A stretch of 64,000 nucleotides of DNA from Ectocarpus siliculosus. Its lineage: Eukaryota > Sar > Phaeophyceae > Ectocarpales > Ectocarpaceae. Positions 50,001-63,372 of this stretch are shown here, one piece after another. How positions within the stretch are numbered: position 1 is the first letter of the stretch; each line of letters starts with the position of its first letter. The notes beneath the pieces were generated by a model. It was not told the DNA's origin. It worked only from the letters and a program-made list of their open reading frames with translations, and ran no database searches. Position numbers and translations under genes: made by a program. The stretch lies in NCBI GenBank assembly GCA_000310025.1, contig FN649738.1, forward strand, positions 848,064-912,063, written 5' to 3'.

Positions 50001-51877
50001 GCCCCCCGCCACGTGCATACGTGACACATCGCCATGGCAGGTACGAAGATAAGGAGTACGCCCTGGTGAAACACCTGGACCCGGTTTTCGTGATCGCCAG
50101 ACAGACCAAGAACGGATATTATCTCCTGGGGGAGGAAGAGGCGGCAGCGGTGAGTAATACCGACGTGAATTTTTCGGAACAGAAAAAAAAAAGCTGAAGC
50201 TGACCACGTAGTCCCTTGACATGAAAGTCTGGAAGCGCGTGTTCGTGGCGGTATACAACAGTGACGGTAGTCAGCAGTTCTTGCGGAGTACCATATTGTA
50301 CTGACCGTGTCCCGCAAAGTGTGGCAACCCCCGTATACCGTATATAGGTCGCGGAAGAACCCGGACCGGTTTCCATGGCTCGATTGCTCTGCCGCAACAA
50401 CGGCGACGGTGCCGAAAAATGCCGGCGTTGGAAACATCACGTGGAGAGGTTTTCCAAAATCGATTTCATCTTTTCTTTTACTCGTCTTTTCTTGATCGCG
50501 GGGTAGTCGAGTCGGTCAGAGGGGTGTGTGGTATCATACGCATCGTATGGTACAGCAGTAGGTTGACTGACTCGCCGATACGACTGCTGTCTTGAGAGAA
50601 ACGTCAGGAAATGGAGTCGATGAAGCGACCCACGAAATGACCGGCGCTTTTCTGGAGACGGATTTGTCGTCGTTTAGAGCGGGGCGTCGGTACCCTCTGT
50701 TTTTTGTGTGGGTTTTGTGTGTAATGGATGGTGTTTGGATCGCCTGTAGAGACGGTGTCGGCGTCGCGTGCGTCGGAAAGAAGGATGCGCAGAGGGGTTT
50801 TGCAAGTCCGCGTAGACGTACATAGTAGGAAAAGCCCTCGGGTCTGTTTGGTGCATTTCTCTCTTGGCCAAAAAAGTCTCCTCGTCGATACAGCAGTGGT
50901 GAGGGGACCTGGGTAGTGACGGTAGTTTGGCGCTGCTGTGCGGCACGGTTCTGAACAGTGCCGGTCTCTTGGAATAAAAGTGCCAGTGTTTTCGGCGGGT
51001 AGATACCGACACTTGCTGTACCTTGGAGATGACTCGCCTCACTTACCCCTGTTAACAACTTTGGTTTCCAAAGCATGGTTTCGAGCCATGAAAGGCCGCC
51101 AACGAAAAAAAAAGAAATTTGGCGTGTTGTACGACCCGCGGTTTCGCTCTCCCCGTAGCCAAAACGCCTCATCCATTTTTTGCCGACGGTCCCCACACGA
51201 GACTAGGTACGGTAGAACGAAGCGCCAGGACGGCGACGCAGGTAAATTATGTCGAAGGCGCGCGTGATACGACTAACGCTGCCGAGGTACCAAGGCGTTT
51301 GCTCGGTGCTGGCCGCTCGCACGACCGGGTACATAACGTCGTGATCCCGATGTACCATGGTGTGGTGACAGGCATAGAATCACCGCGGTATATCGGGACA
51401 GCGCACCACTTGTATTGAGTGTTCGGGAATACCTGGGATATCGCTCTTTAATATATAGCTTTTAATATGGTAGCCATATCCCGTGACAGGCGGTATATCG
51501 GGACGCCGCATTACTCGGGACCGCGGTATGTATGTATGTCGGGACCACCGACTGGCTGTGCCGAGACGTCGGGCGGTGCTGGCCGCGCGCTATAACGGGG
51601 ATGATGGTGGTCTGCAACACGCTCATACGCACGCACGCACGCACGCACACACGCACGCACGCACGCGCAGGTTAAGCCGAAGGTGGAAGCGATGCTCCTG
51701 GAGGAGATCCACCTTAACGAGGCCCTCGAGGAGACGCTCGGCAAGGAGCAGCTGGAGAAAGAGCTCGACGCGGCTCTGGAGGCACAGGGGGGTGAGAACG
51801 CGGACCTGTCCAAGGCGTTCCCGGTGCCGGAGGAGGAACTGAAGGAGTCGGAGATTCAGGACGCTGAAATGGCATGA
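44029..51877 (+). CDS. Plastid-targeted acidic protein, DUF3727-like
   Basis: Six exons, 44029-44462, 45841-46018, 48160-48294, 49246-49358, 50041-50149 and 51671-51877, join in phase to 391 residues. The start has Arg-rich then hydrophobic sequence (LRTALALLLLASVA) followed by HTSHSFFFSP, a signal peptide with Phe just after, as in stramenopile plastid import. After a Gly/Lys linker comes RFAVVGGRRYMIGHPCDWAV, an acidic block (48190-48240 and 49280-49300, Glu/Asp runs), then KEYALVKHLDPVFVIARQ and VKPKVEAMLLEEI. This order (first sandwich-like domain, acidic spacer, 'Y.l..pldP..fvar' domain) resembles the DUF3727 proteins of cyanobacteria and plant plastids. Their function is not established. 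Met codons at 44038 and 44065 are alternative starts that keep the hydrophobic core. The family name is less certain than the gene model. Confidence 0.78.
45050..45430 (+). repeat. Dispersed repeat, copy 3, split by a TIR element
   Basis: 45050-45115 ('ccaccaaactgtcttgttgt', 'ggggagatgtcgct') matches 4233-4285, and 45350-45425 ('gacaccatgcattctttgct', 'ggctcttttctgttgatgag') matches 4326-4395. TIR element copy G sits exactly between, so it inserted into an older repeat. Confidence 0.7.
45115..45349. mobile_element. TIR element copy G (best preserved)
   Basis: Left 'taccgtaggataggttgcat' then 'aagatatcacaccccctg'; right 'cagggggtgtgatatcttac' then 'gcaacctactggta'. The arms pair over most of 50 bases. 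The internal 'atttctcgacgagacagttc' block is present. In the first intron of the DUF3727-like gene. Confidence 0.92.
45575..45735. repeat. Clustered ATAATGCCGG motifs
   Basis: 'ataatgccgg' occurs four times within 160 bases, with related 'ataacgccgg' and 'atagtgccgc', irregularly spaced, in an intron of the DUF3727-like gene. Confidence 0.75.
46050..46250. repeat. Dispersed repeat linked to TG-rich DNA
   Basis: Two phrases, 'catcgaccgcgctaaccggc' (46055) and 'catcgaccgcgcaaccggct' (46217), flank 'cgtgaggggtcgtcatggga' to 'gctactctccggatt'. The inner part recurs at 38574-38625 and the outer phrase, inverted, at 92-110 and 32900-32920. Confidence 0.7.
48304..48505. mobile_element. TIR element copy H, 9 bases after a splice donor
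   Basis: Left 'taccgcaggtgacgcaagat' and right 'ggtgtgatatcttgcgtcat' are inverted. The arms extend through 'ggatttccaaagctcgattt' and 'atggagctttgaatatcggt'. It begins just after the donor at 48295 of the DUF3727-like gene. Confidence 0.92.
50336..50552. mobile_element. TIR element copy I (diverged)
   Basis: Left 'taccgtatataggtcgcgga' then 'agaacccggaccggtttcc'; right 'gtcagaggggtgtgtggtat' then 'catacgcatcgtatggta'. In the last intron of the DUF3727-like gene. Confidence 0.72.
51627..51668. repeat. (ACGC)n tract abutting a splice acceptor
   Basis: About ten ACGC/ACAC units run directly into the CAG acceptor at 51668-51670 of the last exon of the DUF3727-like gene, replacing a normal pyrimidine tract. 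Confidence 0.95.
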
Positions 51878-54800
51878 CCCCAACGGGTGCGTTGCGATAT
51901 CGATCAAAGAAGCTTGCTTTGAATAGTATTATAGCGCACCAAGCTACTTGCTTTATGTCGCGGACAGATGGGCTTATGAGATAGGTTCGTCAGGGCTTTT
52001 AGGGTTTGACAACGTGCCGATGTCACTTTTGTCCGTCCTATTGTGGGAGGTAACCGTCCTTCTCCTTGTTGTCCACGTCAGGGGGGCGCCGTGTAGTGGA
52101 AAACTCACTGATTGGCTGCGCCGGCGTTTCACCGGCGTTGATTGGTCCTACTTCGGCGACGGTGGACGATGTTGCTGTTTTGGGCTTGCGAGGTTTGGAG
52201 TGTGGCGATAGACAGATACATACACAGAGAGAGAGAGAGAGCCGCACACACAAATGGAAAGCGGATACCTGAAGGCATCGAGTATTGGCTGCACGCGTTG
52301 CGCCCTTTTTTTAGACTCGAGTACCGTTGTGAACACGGTAGCCTGTGCGGGTGAGGGTTGTTGTACGTTGGAGGTTTAACTAACCCTGCCGGGATGAGTT
52401 GTGGAAAACCCGCCTTCTCCTCTTTCTTCTGTGTGGTCTAGCCGGTTTGCCGCTCTGACGGCATACCGTACCGTGATGCTGCTTCCGCGAAGTCGTCACG
52501 GAATGATGATCGTGCTCGCCATCATTCCGGTTACGCGTAGAAAGGCGAGGGTCTTTTTTGTTTTCGCCGACGAGCGTCGCTTAGACGAAGGCCGTACCAC
52601 GCTGGGCGTGAAGGCCCATGCACCTCACGTACCGTGTCCAATCCCAATCTCTTTGAGCTTGCTTTGTTGTTCTCGCTTCATCTATCGAAAGCTGGTGGGT
52701 CTTGTTGATCGCACAGATGCTCCCCGTTAGGTTGTTGGTACAAAGGCTGCGGTATGCAAGGGAGAAGGTTGCATACAAATACGTACCACCCATCGAGAGT
52801 GATCGCGTTCGGTGTTTTGGAGCGCTGGCTAATGTTTGCATTGCGCCGAGGTGTGGCAATTTGTATGTAGGCGTGCGTGAGAGCGTACGGATGTTTTTTG
52901 CCGAGCGAAGGAGGTGTAGGTCGTTCGTTTGGGACAAAATGAGCTGTGCACGTGCCTATATATAATATGTGGTAGGGCAGATTATTTGTGTACCTGATTG
53001 ATTAGTCTGGGCGTGGTGCGACGTTGACGCCTGAGCAGGCTTTTCTGGAAGCATCCTTCAAACACCGACTCACGAAGAGAGCTCGAGGAGGTGTGTTGAT
53101 GTCCTTGCAGTGAGCGAAGCGTGGTAACAACTTTCCAGTTTTCCCGAAGTTCTCATCATGGGTGTCACGACAAAGAATTACAGAACACAAAACGTGCTTA
53201 CCTCCGTTCAAGTACAGCAGTAAACACTTGTTGCTTGTGAGCGACCTGCGCGGGCGGGGTGTGTGGCGGGCGCGGAACGATTTGTACACCTAAGCGTAAG
53301 CACGAGTAACTGTCCGCATGCGATCAGAAATGTCCGCATTACGCTGCGTGTGTGTGTTAGGTGTTATGTGGTAAGACGCCACGAGCACCTCCGTACAGGT
53401 CTCGAATATTTTCGCGAAAGCTGCATTCAGCGAGACAGAAAAAACTTGGGGAGGTTCCGGTCCGGTGCGCAAATTTCTCTCCGCTTCAACGCCAGCTCTC
53501 GGCCATCAGGGTTGGTTGCCTCTGTTGCAGCTTGCTTGAAGATCCCCGCCGCGGAATGGTTAAGGGTCCACTGGCAGCGGGTTCCGTGGGAGGGCGAGAG
53601 GGACAGGATGGGTGTCGGGGGTTGAGCGACCAGCAGTGCTTACCACCCTTGGACGAAACTGTTCCGAATCCTCAGCCATTTCATTGTTCCTTAGCGCTGC
53701 GTGGGCCAGCGTCAATCCTGGCGGCAACCATCCTGAGGAATAGCTTCTGCGGCGATCGCAACCAGACGGGATTTCGATGTCACACAAAAGGCTGAAGTTT
53801 CGCCAACGAAACAACCACGAGATTCACCATAGTTGTGTCCGTCGTTATGTGCAGGGGGCCTCACCATTTCATTCATTTCATTGCTTCTGGAAGGTATGAT
53901 GCACATGTCATGTTTGGACGCGCCGGCCAGGGTCACACAGGAAGAGGGCCGCATCGGACTTTATTTTCAAAAGACACGTTGCGTCATCCATTTATTCTAG
54001 TATGCTCTGGTGACGTGTATAGCTGCTAGATAACTGCCTTTGTTCAGCAGTTAATTAGCAAGAAGGGCGGAAACCTCTGAACGCCTGCAACACAGCAACA
54101 TACTAGTAAGATGGGTGGGCGACTTGTAAAAGAGCTGGCTGGGCTCATACATACATACAGATGCATGCGTGCATGCGCCCCATCCCGTGGCCGACCCTTC
54201 CCCTCCCACCCTTCTTACGAGAGGGTTCGCGGACACGGAAAAAAAAGTACTCACCACTCACTACCACCCCATGCCCCTCATCCCCTCATCGCCCTCGCTC
54301 TCTCCGGTTTCGGTTGCATTTATTTTGGCGTCGTTAGGTCGGCCGTTGCTACTGCTGCATGCATATATATATATATATGTTCATCTACATTGTGTCCTAC
54401 AGGGTCGTCAGTAGACTACAATACAACAAGAACAGGATATTTGGTATGTATGTATGCATGCATGCATCCTAACGGCGAGCGGGTCGGTGTGTTTTTATTA
54501 TTTAGCATCGAGTGAGTATGTATGTGTGTGTGAGGGTGCTGCACGCAGCAGGCAGACGCAGCACACCATGCATGATACATACTCTACTGCCTCTTGCTTG
54601 CTGCTGTACGTGATGTGTGTACGAACCAACCGTACACGACACGGAACACTAACAACAACAACGGGGGACCACAGGCAGGCGCGTGTGTTCCGACGTTTCC
54701 CTACAGCAGAGTTCGAACGCTGTACAACATACATACATACTACGAAACACACAATCACCACTCACTCAACCAAATACCGATTTTCCGAGAAGAAAAATAT

Positions 54801-55860
54801 AAATGGCTGATGATGATGGCGCAGCAAGAATTTTGCGATGGGCTCCGCCGGCACCAACTCGCTTCTTCTGTTGTATGATGACATAATAATGAGATGATGC
54901 ACGACGACCTTGCTTGGACATGCATACCGGCCCGGACGCACATACATACATACATCTACATCTATCTCAGCAAAAATCAGGCTTTGAGGCTTGCTCGGCT
55001 CATAGAGTAGTAGTAGATAGATGTGGTCCGCAGTACAACAAACAGACAGGTAGTAGCAGTTGTTGTTTCTTTAGGAGTTGCTGGTCACTACGCTGTATGT
55101 ACAGTTTTAGTCAACGTCTAGTCGGGGGTATTCTCTCTCGTCTTCTTCCTGGTGTTTTTTGGGCTATAAACACAAATAATTAATCGCGACGTAGCATTGA
55201 TTGCCCGCCGGCATCGCTTACGACCCGCACGGAGAAGAGAGTGAAAGTCTTGTCGCTCATTTGGTGTGGGGTACACACACTCACTCACACACCTACAACT
55301 TTTTTTATTGGTTGTGCCAAGGTTGGTTGTGCACAAACAAGAAGAACCACAGATGATCAATTGTTATCTATCGTACTCACGCTACACCACCACATCATGC
55401 CAGATGGAACAGCAACGTATCAACCACATGGCAATGATCTCAACAACAACAACAAACGAAAAGGAGGGTCGGCGTCAGCGTACACACGTACACACGCCTT
55501 TTGCGCGGCATAATAAATAGCATTTGATGCTCTCCCCTCCTCAAGATAGAGGCAGTGCCCAGTTACCATCACAACCGAGAGGGATGCGCTAGCGCGGGGG
55601 CTCGAGCGTAGCAGGTGTTCCCCCCACACGCACGTACGTACAGGATATATATGGGTATCGACCATTGGATTGGACGGACGGAGTTTCAACGCTGCAAGAT
55701 ATTCCGGTGTCTTGTTGCACTAAAGAGCCAATCTCTGTCCAACCCCCCCTCTCCCCGCCCTCAACAAAAGCAGAGGAAACATATGTGACAGACACAGCAG
55801 ATGAGACACGCAGACTACTTACTACCACTATTCCCCGCAGACAGATAACAACCTCTTTTT
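51878..55860. other. Intergenic region, no recognised gene
   Basis: It contains a (GA)n run near 52228, a (TA)n run at 54361-54378 and several 'catacata' tracts. 51380-51560, just before, has repeated 'cggtatatcgggac'. A plus-strand frame at 55665-55952 is fairly protein-like and might be a 5' exon of the next gene, but no phase-compatible link was found. Confidence 0.45.
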
Positions 55861-56277
55861 TTGGTGTTCGTTGTTCAAGAAAACAGCCAGCACACACCCA
55901 CCCACACACCCCCGCAGGCATTGGGGGCTCGTCGAGCAACCCTTTATTTTAGGCGGCGGCAACCACTGCTGTGTGCAAGCGGCGGCGGTCAGCGGCGCGG
56001 CGCAGAGGCGGCGGCGATCGACGGTGGCGCCAGCAGGAAGCCGCCGTTTTATCCCTGCACTGGCCGTTGCTTGCCCTCATTCGAGGGCCACCACGTTGCA
56101 ACTACGGCCGCTCCAGGCAGAGGCTCGGGGGCCTCTCTACCAAATCATGGAGGGGGCAGAGATCAGCGCGGCGAGCAACAGCAGCCTGGCGGCGGCAGCG
56201 GTGGCGGCGGCGGCGGCGGCGCCAGCAGCAACCAGGGCTCGGCGAACTCGCTGCCGACTTCGCCGAGACCCAGACCT

Positions 56278-56531
56278 ATGCGGAAGGCTTGCGGGGAAGA
56301 GAACTGCGACAGGCATGCATACTACGGCCTACCCGGAGGCAAGCCGGTGTTTTGCGCGCTTCACAAGGATGTGGGGTATGTCAACGTGCATAACAAGATG
56401 TGCTCCAGGCCGGGCTGCTACAAGAGGCCTCACTACGGAAACGTGGGCGGCAAGGCTATCTACTGCGTTACGCACAAGGACCCAGGTAAGCGGTCGTGCC
56501 AGTCTCTCGCGCGCACACGGCTGGCTGCAGC

Positions 56532-56591
<60 letters not shown>

Positions 56592-59500
56592 GTGTGGGTG
56601 TACGCGCTCTCCCCTGGACATATTTTCTGCAAAGGGTTGTGTGTATGCAAGACCCACAAACACACACGACTTTTTTTCCGGCGGTCACTCTCTGTTTTGG
56701 ATCTCCCCTGTGGTGCGTCGCTCTCTCCTCGGAAACGGTGGTTGCACGCGGTTTTTTTTCACGTGCAAGAGCATGGTTGCCCCGTGCCTCTCGCCAGCGG
56801 AGCAATAGGTAGATGCCCGTTGGCGCCGGCCACCGACAACATGTTGGTCAAGCCACAGGGGCAGTGCCACCGGCGTGGGTGTGCGTTGGTTGCACCGCAT
56901 GGACAAACAAACAAACCTGAGCAGGCGAATTTTTGTTTTATGTATGTCAATCAAAACCTCTTATTATCTGCCCATCCGTGACACTTGTTGTTATCAAAGA
57001 AGAAAACGAAAACAAGAGGTCGAATTTCGATGGCCTGAGAGAAGGAATACTCGGCGGGTGTTTTGTTTGCCCAACGCTGGTGGCGCTGTTGGTTGACTCC
57101 TTCCCTTGCTCCATGTCGCGCGAGAGGGAGACAACACGCCTTGAGGCCGGCCGCTATGGCAACGGGCAGCGACACAGAAACAAAGAGCGGAAAGAAGAGG
57201 AACGAAGAGGGACGGGGAGCAATAATATTTTCAGATTTATTTTTTTGTGTGTCCGCGGCGTCAGCAGACTCCCAACCACACACACACACCCCATCCATCC
57301 ATCTCTGCTGCTGCCTCTGTTTTTCCCTGTTGTTCTCTGTCATCGTCAAAAGCCCCCACCCTTTTCCTTCGAAATGAAATGCACCCAAACGGCTTCTTCC
57401 ACCGACGGCCCTTCTCTCGTACTCTTTTTTTTTTTCCGCTCGGCGCGCAGAGATGGTCAACATCCATGGACGCAGGTGCCATCACCAGGGCTGCGGCAAG
57501 CAGCCTACGTTTGGGCGGAAGGGCCAAAAGGTGAGAGAAAGAGAGAGAGAGAGCACCGCGCGCGCGAGAGAGAGAGGAGAGACCGGCGGGCGGTGGGCTT
57601 GGACGCGCGCCTTTTTTTTCGACCCCCCTTTTTTTTTTTTTTTCTCTCTCGCCACCTTCTTCGTTCGTGCGGTGGTGTGTGAGCAGGCACTGTTTTTGTT
57701 ACCTATGTTTTTCCGGTGTTTTTTCTCTTCTGTGGATACGATATGATATGCACACACAACACACACACACAACACACACACACACGCATTTGACTTACGT
57801 TGCTCTTGTTGTGAAGCTACGAAACGGCTACGGGAGGCCTCCAACATGGGTGCCCATGTGTATGTATGCACACACCCGTTTTGTGTGGCGGCTCGCACAG
57901 AGAGATGACTTCGTACACTGCTGTCTGGCACAGGAAACACGTACGCATGCACCGGAGCCCCGGACCTCTGTCAATTGCCGAAAAATGGACCGGGGGCAGC
58001 GGCAGGAAATTTTGATTTCATGTAATTCGCTTTTTTATGCCGAAGGCGGGCCGCTGCCGCTCGCTGCCGCTATCCACTATGTATGAATTTAAGCATGCAT
58101 ACGTGCGCCCCGTCACCGTCCAATTTCTTACTCTCCCTGCTGGCCTTTTGCCGTTGACAGCAAACACCCTGTCATACTGTGTATATTCATGGTGGTAGTA
58201 GACGACCTGGCTCCCGTCCAAGGTGGATGGTATTTGTTCCCGCACGCGAGAACGGAACCTGACCCTCCTTTACAAACTCCCACATTTGTTTCTCCCTCAT
58301 GCAATATAAATTCGTTCGATCACCACCGCCGTTTACACATAATATATATATATATATGTCGAACGGGTAGTCTTTCTGTGTGTGTATTTATTTTTCTTAA
58401 ACATATCATATCTATCATGCTTTTTGGGATCTTGCATACTTATTTTTTTGTGCACTCGATTCTTCGGTCCTGGCGCCGAAAGGGCGACTTGGGGATGATG
58501 TCGTTGACATCTTTTGGACGAAAACATCCTCTTTTGAGATACCGTATGATACCATCCATCTCCTATGATATCTTGGTCCCGTTTTTACACTTTCACATGG
58601 ACCGCTCGATTGCACGCACGCTGCTGCTGCTGCTGCGGCTGCGGCTGCGGCTGCTTATCGGCCGCCGTCCCCCCAAAACGGGATAACGAGTTGTTGGTAA
58701 CAACGTACACAAGTCCGCCCCCCGGTGAGATCGATGCCTGGAATATCCAATAGTTGACGAGATGTAATTGCCGTTGTTGTTGTTGTTGTTGCCGTTGTTA
58801 ACGTTGTGGCGATCGGGGGGACGCGCGCCACCAAACTTCAACAACCCTTGTCTCTCCGAGGGTGTGTGTGTGTGTGTGTGTGCTGACAATGTTCGACAAC
58901 CACGCGACCGACTTATCCCCACACTACTGTACCTGTGTGCATGAACAGCAGCAGCAGCAGCAGCATCACCCAAGCGGAATCCAAAGTATGCTAAATAGCG
59001 TTAGAGAAACGAAGACCCGGGATCCGATACTTGAATGGACTTTTGGCCGGCATTGCCGAAGCCCCATGCATACGATAGGGCACGGCTATCGCTAAAGAGG
59101 GTGGATCTATTGACCCCGCCGGCTATATATATATCCGAAGAACGGCAGTCTAATTATCATGCCCCCACCACCACTCCGTGTCAGACCACCTTTTGAGTCG
59201 CTGCCCCTACTCCGAAAAATATACGTCCATATTTTTTAGTGTCGATAGATACTCCGGAGCCAACGCTGGCTGTTTCATGTGTCCGCACATTGAACAGAAA
59301 CCGCAGGAGCAGCGGGTGGTTGTTTCTAGAAAATGTAGTTCCGTTGTTGGTCGAGACCATAAGAAGAAAGCGCAGTTTTTTCCCCGTCCAACAGCATAAC
59401 CGGCGTTTCTGGTGCTGTCCCATCTGACTACACACGAGGAGGGTTGTATCTTGCGGGATACCAGCGTGTGGCCTCGCCGCGGGATGGCGACGGCACGGCA

Positions 59501-60289
59501 CAGTTTTCGGCCTCTTGCGGTTGTGTGGCCCTTTCACTCTTTAGCCGATGGGTCCCGTAGTGCCACGATTTGGAACGCCTGCTGTGCCTTTCGCGCGCGC
59601 GTGCGGAGTATTCAACTTCAGGTTGTATGCGTAGCATCGCGAACGGATGGTTGCTTTGGTGTAACCTACAGAGTCGGCCCGCGCGTGCATTGTTCGTGGT
59701 GTGCCTGAACCATTTTGTACCCTCCCAGGACCTGAAACTTGCCAAGACCAAGAGTAAATAATCGCCATCCTTTGTGTAGAAGTTTGGGAACAGAAAGAAT
59801 GGAAATTATCCTCCCCTTGCCAGGACAGTTAGGCTTTTGCTTCCGGATCTTGATAACTGTGCATCTCAACGCTGGCCTTCACGGTTCGGGGAAATTATAT
59901 TTTTTCACACGATTTTCAGCGAGCTATGTAGGGCGATTTAAAGCGACGAAGAACAACAAAAGGAGGGGGGGGTAAAGTGCCCTCCCTGCTTTGCTGGCTG
60001 ACCCCTTCAGCGGATTATTTTTTTCTGCTCTCCCATTTTGATATTTATCTCGTGAACGCTCCGAGGGACTGGCATGTATGTCATGGGTTTTGGCGGGCAC
60101 CGCACTGCTGCGGTGATGCAAGTTGTTTTTGTAAAGCTGCGTGTTTATCTATCGTATGCGTATCCTCCAGGCAATGTACTGCTCAGGCCATCGGGAGGGC
60201 GACATGGTGGACGTGGTGTACAAGCGATGCGAGTATCCCGGAGGCTGCGAAAAGGTGAGACAGACAACGGCAGAGAGGGAGGGAGAGAA

Positions 60290-60338
<49 letters not shown>

Positions 60339-62925
60339 GACCCGGTATCCTGTCTCCGCCCCGTCGGTCAAGACTTACAAGAGTTACTTAGACGACGGTT
60401 TCGGTGGTGTGTGGCACGACAGCAGGCAGGCGTGCCCATGTTTGTCCGTTGTAGGGCGTTTCGTTATTGTTCCTGGCGTATCTTCCCTTCAATACCCTCG
60501 TCCATCTCTGCTCTTCGGGGCCGCTGAGCGTCGTTGATCGTGGTACCGCATGTTGAATGGGCAGCAGCACACAGGGCAGGCGGCTGCCAAGGACGGGCGC
60601 ATGTTTCTCTCGGCCGCTGCCGCCGCTGCTGATTCTGAGTCGAAGCGAAAATCTGGCGCTTGGGATATCGTAGCACCACCGCCGTCGCCCCAGTAGCGTC
60701 GGTGATGAAACACACCTGGTGCTATAACGTAACCTTTGGTCGCCCTCATTGAACCTTGTTGGCAATGGGGCGGTCGGGGTGTTATACCTGTTATGATGCG
60801 GCGTCATGTCGACACTGAGCTTTACTGCATGGGAACAGCATGCATCGAATCCCGAAAGCCTTGTCCTGTTGCTACTGAGGTGTACTTGCCAGTCACGACT
60901 GATGTACCGGTGTGAAACACGCGCGGAGAATGCCATCGCGAGTGATGTGGTCGTTTTTCTGCAGTTTGCACCACCCTAAACCATTTGGATACCACGCCAA
61001 TGGACCTTTTCGTCTGTGCCGACCCTCCCTCCCTCCTTTCCTTCGACCCAACCCTGCCCGCCTGCCTGTCTCCGGAGGCTGCTCGACTGACGATCCCCCT
61101 CCTCCGTCTTCCCTCGCCCCGTTACCGTTGCACTCTCAAAACCTTTCGCTGCTGCTACGCCAACCCCACCCACCAATCGATCTATCGACGGATGAATCTT
61201 TTTTGGGAAAAAACACACACACAAAAAAAAACGCCGGTGTCGGTAACGAACAAATCGACCGTGACTGATGTACCCGCGGCGCAGCATCCGCACTTCGGCG
61301 CCGAAGGCGAGAGGGCGCGTTTCTGCGGCCGGCACAAGACGGACGACATGGTCAACGTCAAGCACCGCCGCTGCCAGCAGCCGGGGTGCCGGCGGGAGCG
61401 CCTCTTCACCGACGACCCCAACTCTAACACGAAGCCCCTGTATTGCTCGCTGCACCTCGCTTACCAGGAGCGTGGCATCGACCCCCGCTCGTGCGACTTA
61501 GACCTGCCCCCCGGTCTCGTACCTCTGCCCTCGATAGGCGGGCGCAGTAGGTCGGGGAGCACGGGTAGCGGGGGCATCGGGGCGGGCGCGGGGGCGGGGG
61601 GACCCTCCCGCCTGCTGCCGCCTGGCGGTGCGGGGCACTTGACGGGGCTTGGCCTCGGAGGGGGGGGGGGGCGTAGCCCTCCGGTTTCTCCGTCGCTGCA
61701 CCAGCGGATGGGCCTGGGCGATGACATGGGGTTGTTGAGCACGGCTGGCAAGAAGCGGGGGCGCTTGGGGTTTGGCGAAGATGATGTTGGCGGCGGGGGT
61801 GGAGGGTCGGAGGCTTCTGACCAGCGCTTGCAGCAAGCAAAGCAGCAGCAGCAGCAGCAGCAGATGCACCAGCTGCAGCAGCGCCGGCTGTACGAAGCGC
61901 AGCAGCAGCAGCAGCAGCATCAGCAGCAGCAGCACCGTCAGGCCGGGGTCGGGAGCGGGGGCGGCAGCAGCGGCGGCGGTGCAGGACTGGTCACCCCGCC
62001 CGTGACGGCGTTTCTTCCACCAACGCCGCAGGTCCGAGGGGGTTACGATTCCCAAGGGTTCGGGGGGCTTACCATTGCACACCCTGAGACGAGCGGGTTT
62101 TCCGGAGGGTCCAGCTTTCGAGTTGGGGCTCCGGGCATTTCCAGTACGTCGGGATTCGTCGACGCGCCCGTGAACGCTCGGGCGCCGATGGCGACGGTGG
62201 GTGGTGGCGTTGGCGGCAAGGGTTCGGCGGGGGCAGGGGCTGGCGGGGGCGGAGGCGGAGGCATTAGCAGTAGGGCGGCTTCGTCGTCTCATCACCGCGC
62301 ATCGTCGCTAGGGTTACACCCGTCGTCGGCCTCGTCTTCGTCGCCGGGCCTAACACCGTCGTCGTGGTCGTCGTGGCCGTCCTCGTCGTCGAGCGGCGGC
62401 CGCGAGGCGGTGCCCTCCTCGTCCTCCTCGAGCGGGACGGCGGGAGCCACCGGCGTCGGCGGTGGCGTCGGCGGCATGAGCGTCTCGGCAGGGGGAGGCA
62501 TCGCGAGCTCCTGTCGCGCTGGCTCCGTCGCCGCCGCCGGCGGTGATGGCGGCGTGGCCGCCGCCGCGGCCGCCGCAGCCGCCGCTGCGGCCGCTGCCTC
62601 CGCCGCCGGTGGCATTGGGGACGGGACCAACCTCGAGATAAAGCCATCCACCGACGGAGCCGTCGGTGCACGGCCCCCTGCACCAGTACGGCGGCCGGAG
62701 CGGGCACGGCCCGGCCTCGAACCTCGCACACGTGCGGCTGCCGGGGCTCCCGGGCTTGGCCTGGTCGTCGCCGTCGCCTCTGTCGCCGCCGGTGCTGCCC
62801 CACCCTCCCCTGCTCCCCGGCATCTCAAACTTCAGGCGCCTGTCGGCGGCGGCGAACGTGCTCGCGGATAACCGTCCGTGGGCTGGCGGCGGCGGCGGAA
62901 GCGGCGGCGGTGGGAGCACCCCTCA

Positions 62926-62964
<39 letters not shown>

Positions 62965-63338
62965 GGCGGGCGGGCACGATGGTGGTTCATTGGGGATGAC
63001 AGTCTCGGTAGGAGGGGCACCGCAGCATCAAGGCGGGCAGCAGGGGGGGTTGACCGCGCTGGATAGCGGGGGTCCGGACGTGGGGCAGTTGTTGGCCCCG
63101 AGCTGGGAGAGCAGCGGTTCTATAGGCGGCGGCATTGGCGGCGGCGGCAGCGCATTCCTTGGCGCGCATTTTGACGGACTCGGGGGAGCGGGCGGTGGTT
63201 CTGTCGGATTTGACGCCGGCGAGGCTAGAGCTTCGTCGCGTTGGGAGCAGCAGCAGCTACAGCAGCAGCAGCAGCAGCAGCAGCAGCGTCAGCAGCAGCC
63301 GCAACATCGACAGCAACAGGTTCCGCCAACTCAGCGTC

Positions 63339-63372
<34 letters not shown>

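Noticed and set aside
55871-56812. Alternative long plus-strand frame with Ala runs (ATG at 56147)
   Set aside because: It overlaps the EsV-1-7 frame but lacks the cysteine motif. Its ATG could be the true start only if a base-count error exists in the GGC tract, which cannot be shown.
62264-62919. Arg- and Ala-rich minus-strand frames
   Set aside because: Antisense of the GC-rich low-complexity tail of the EsV-1-7 gene.
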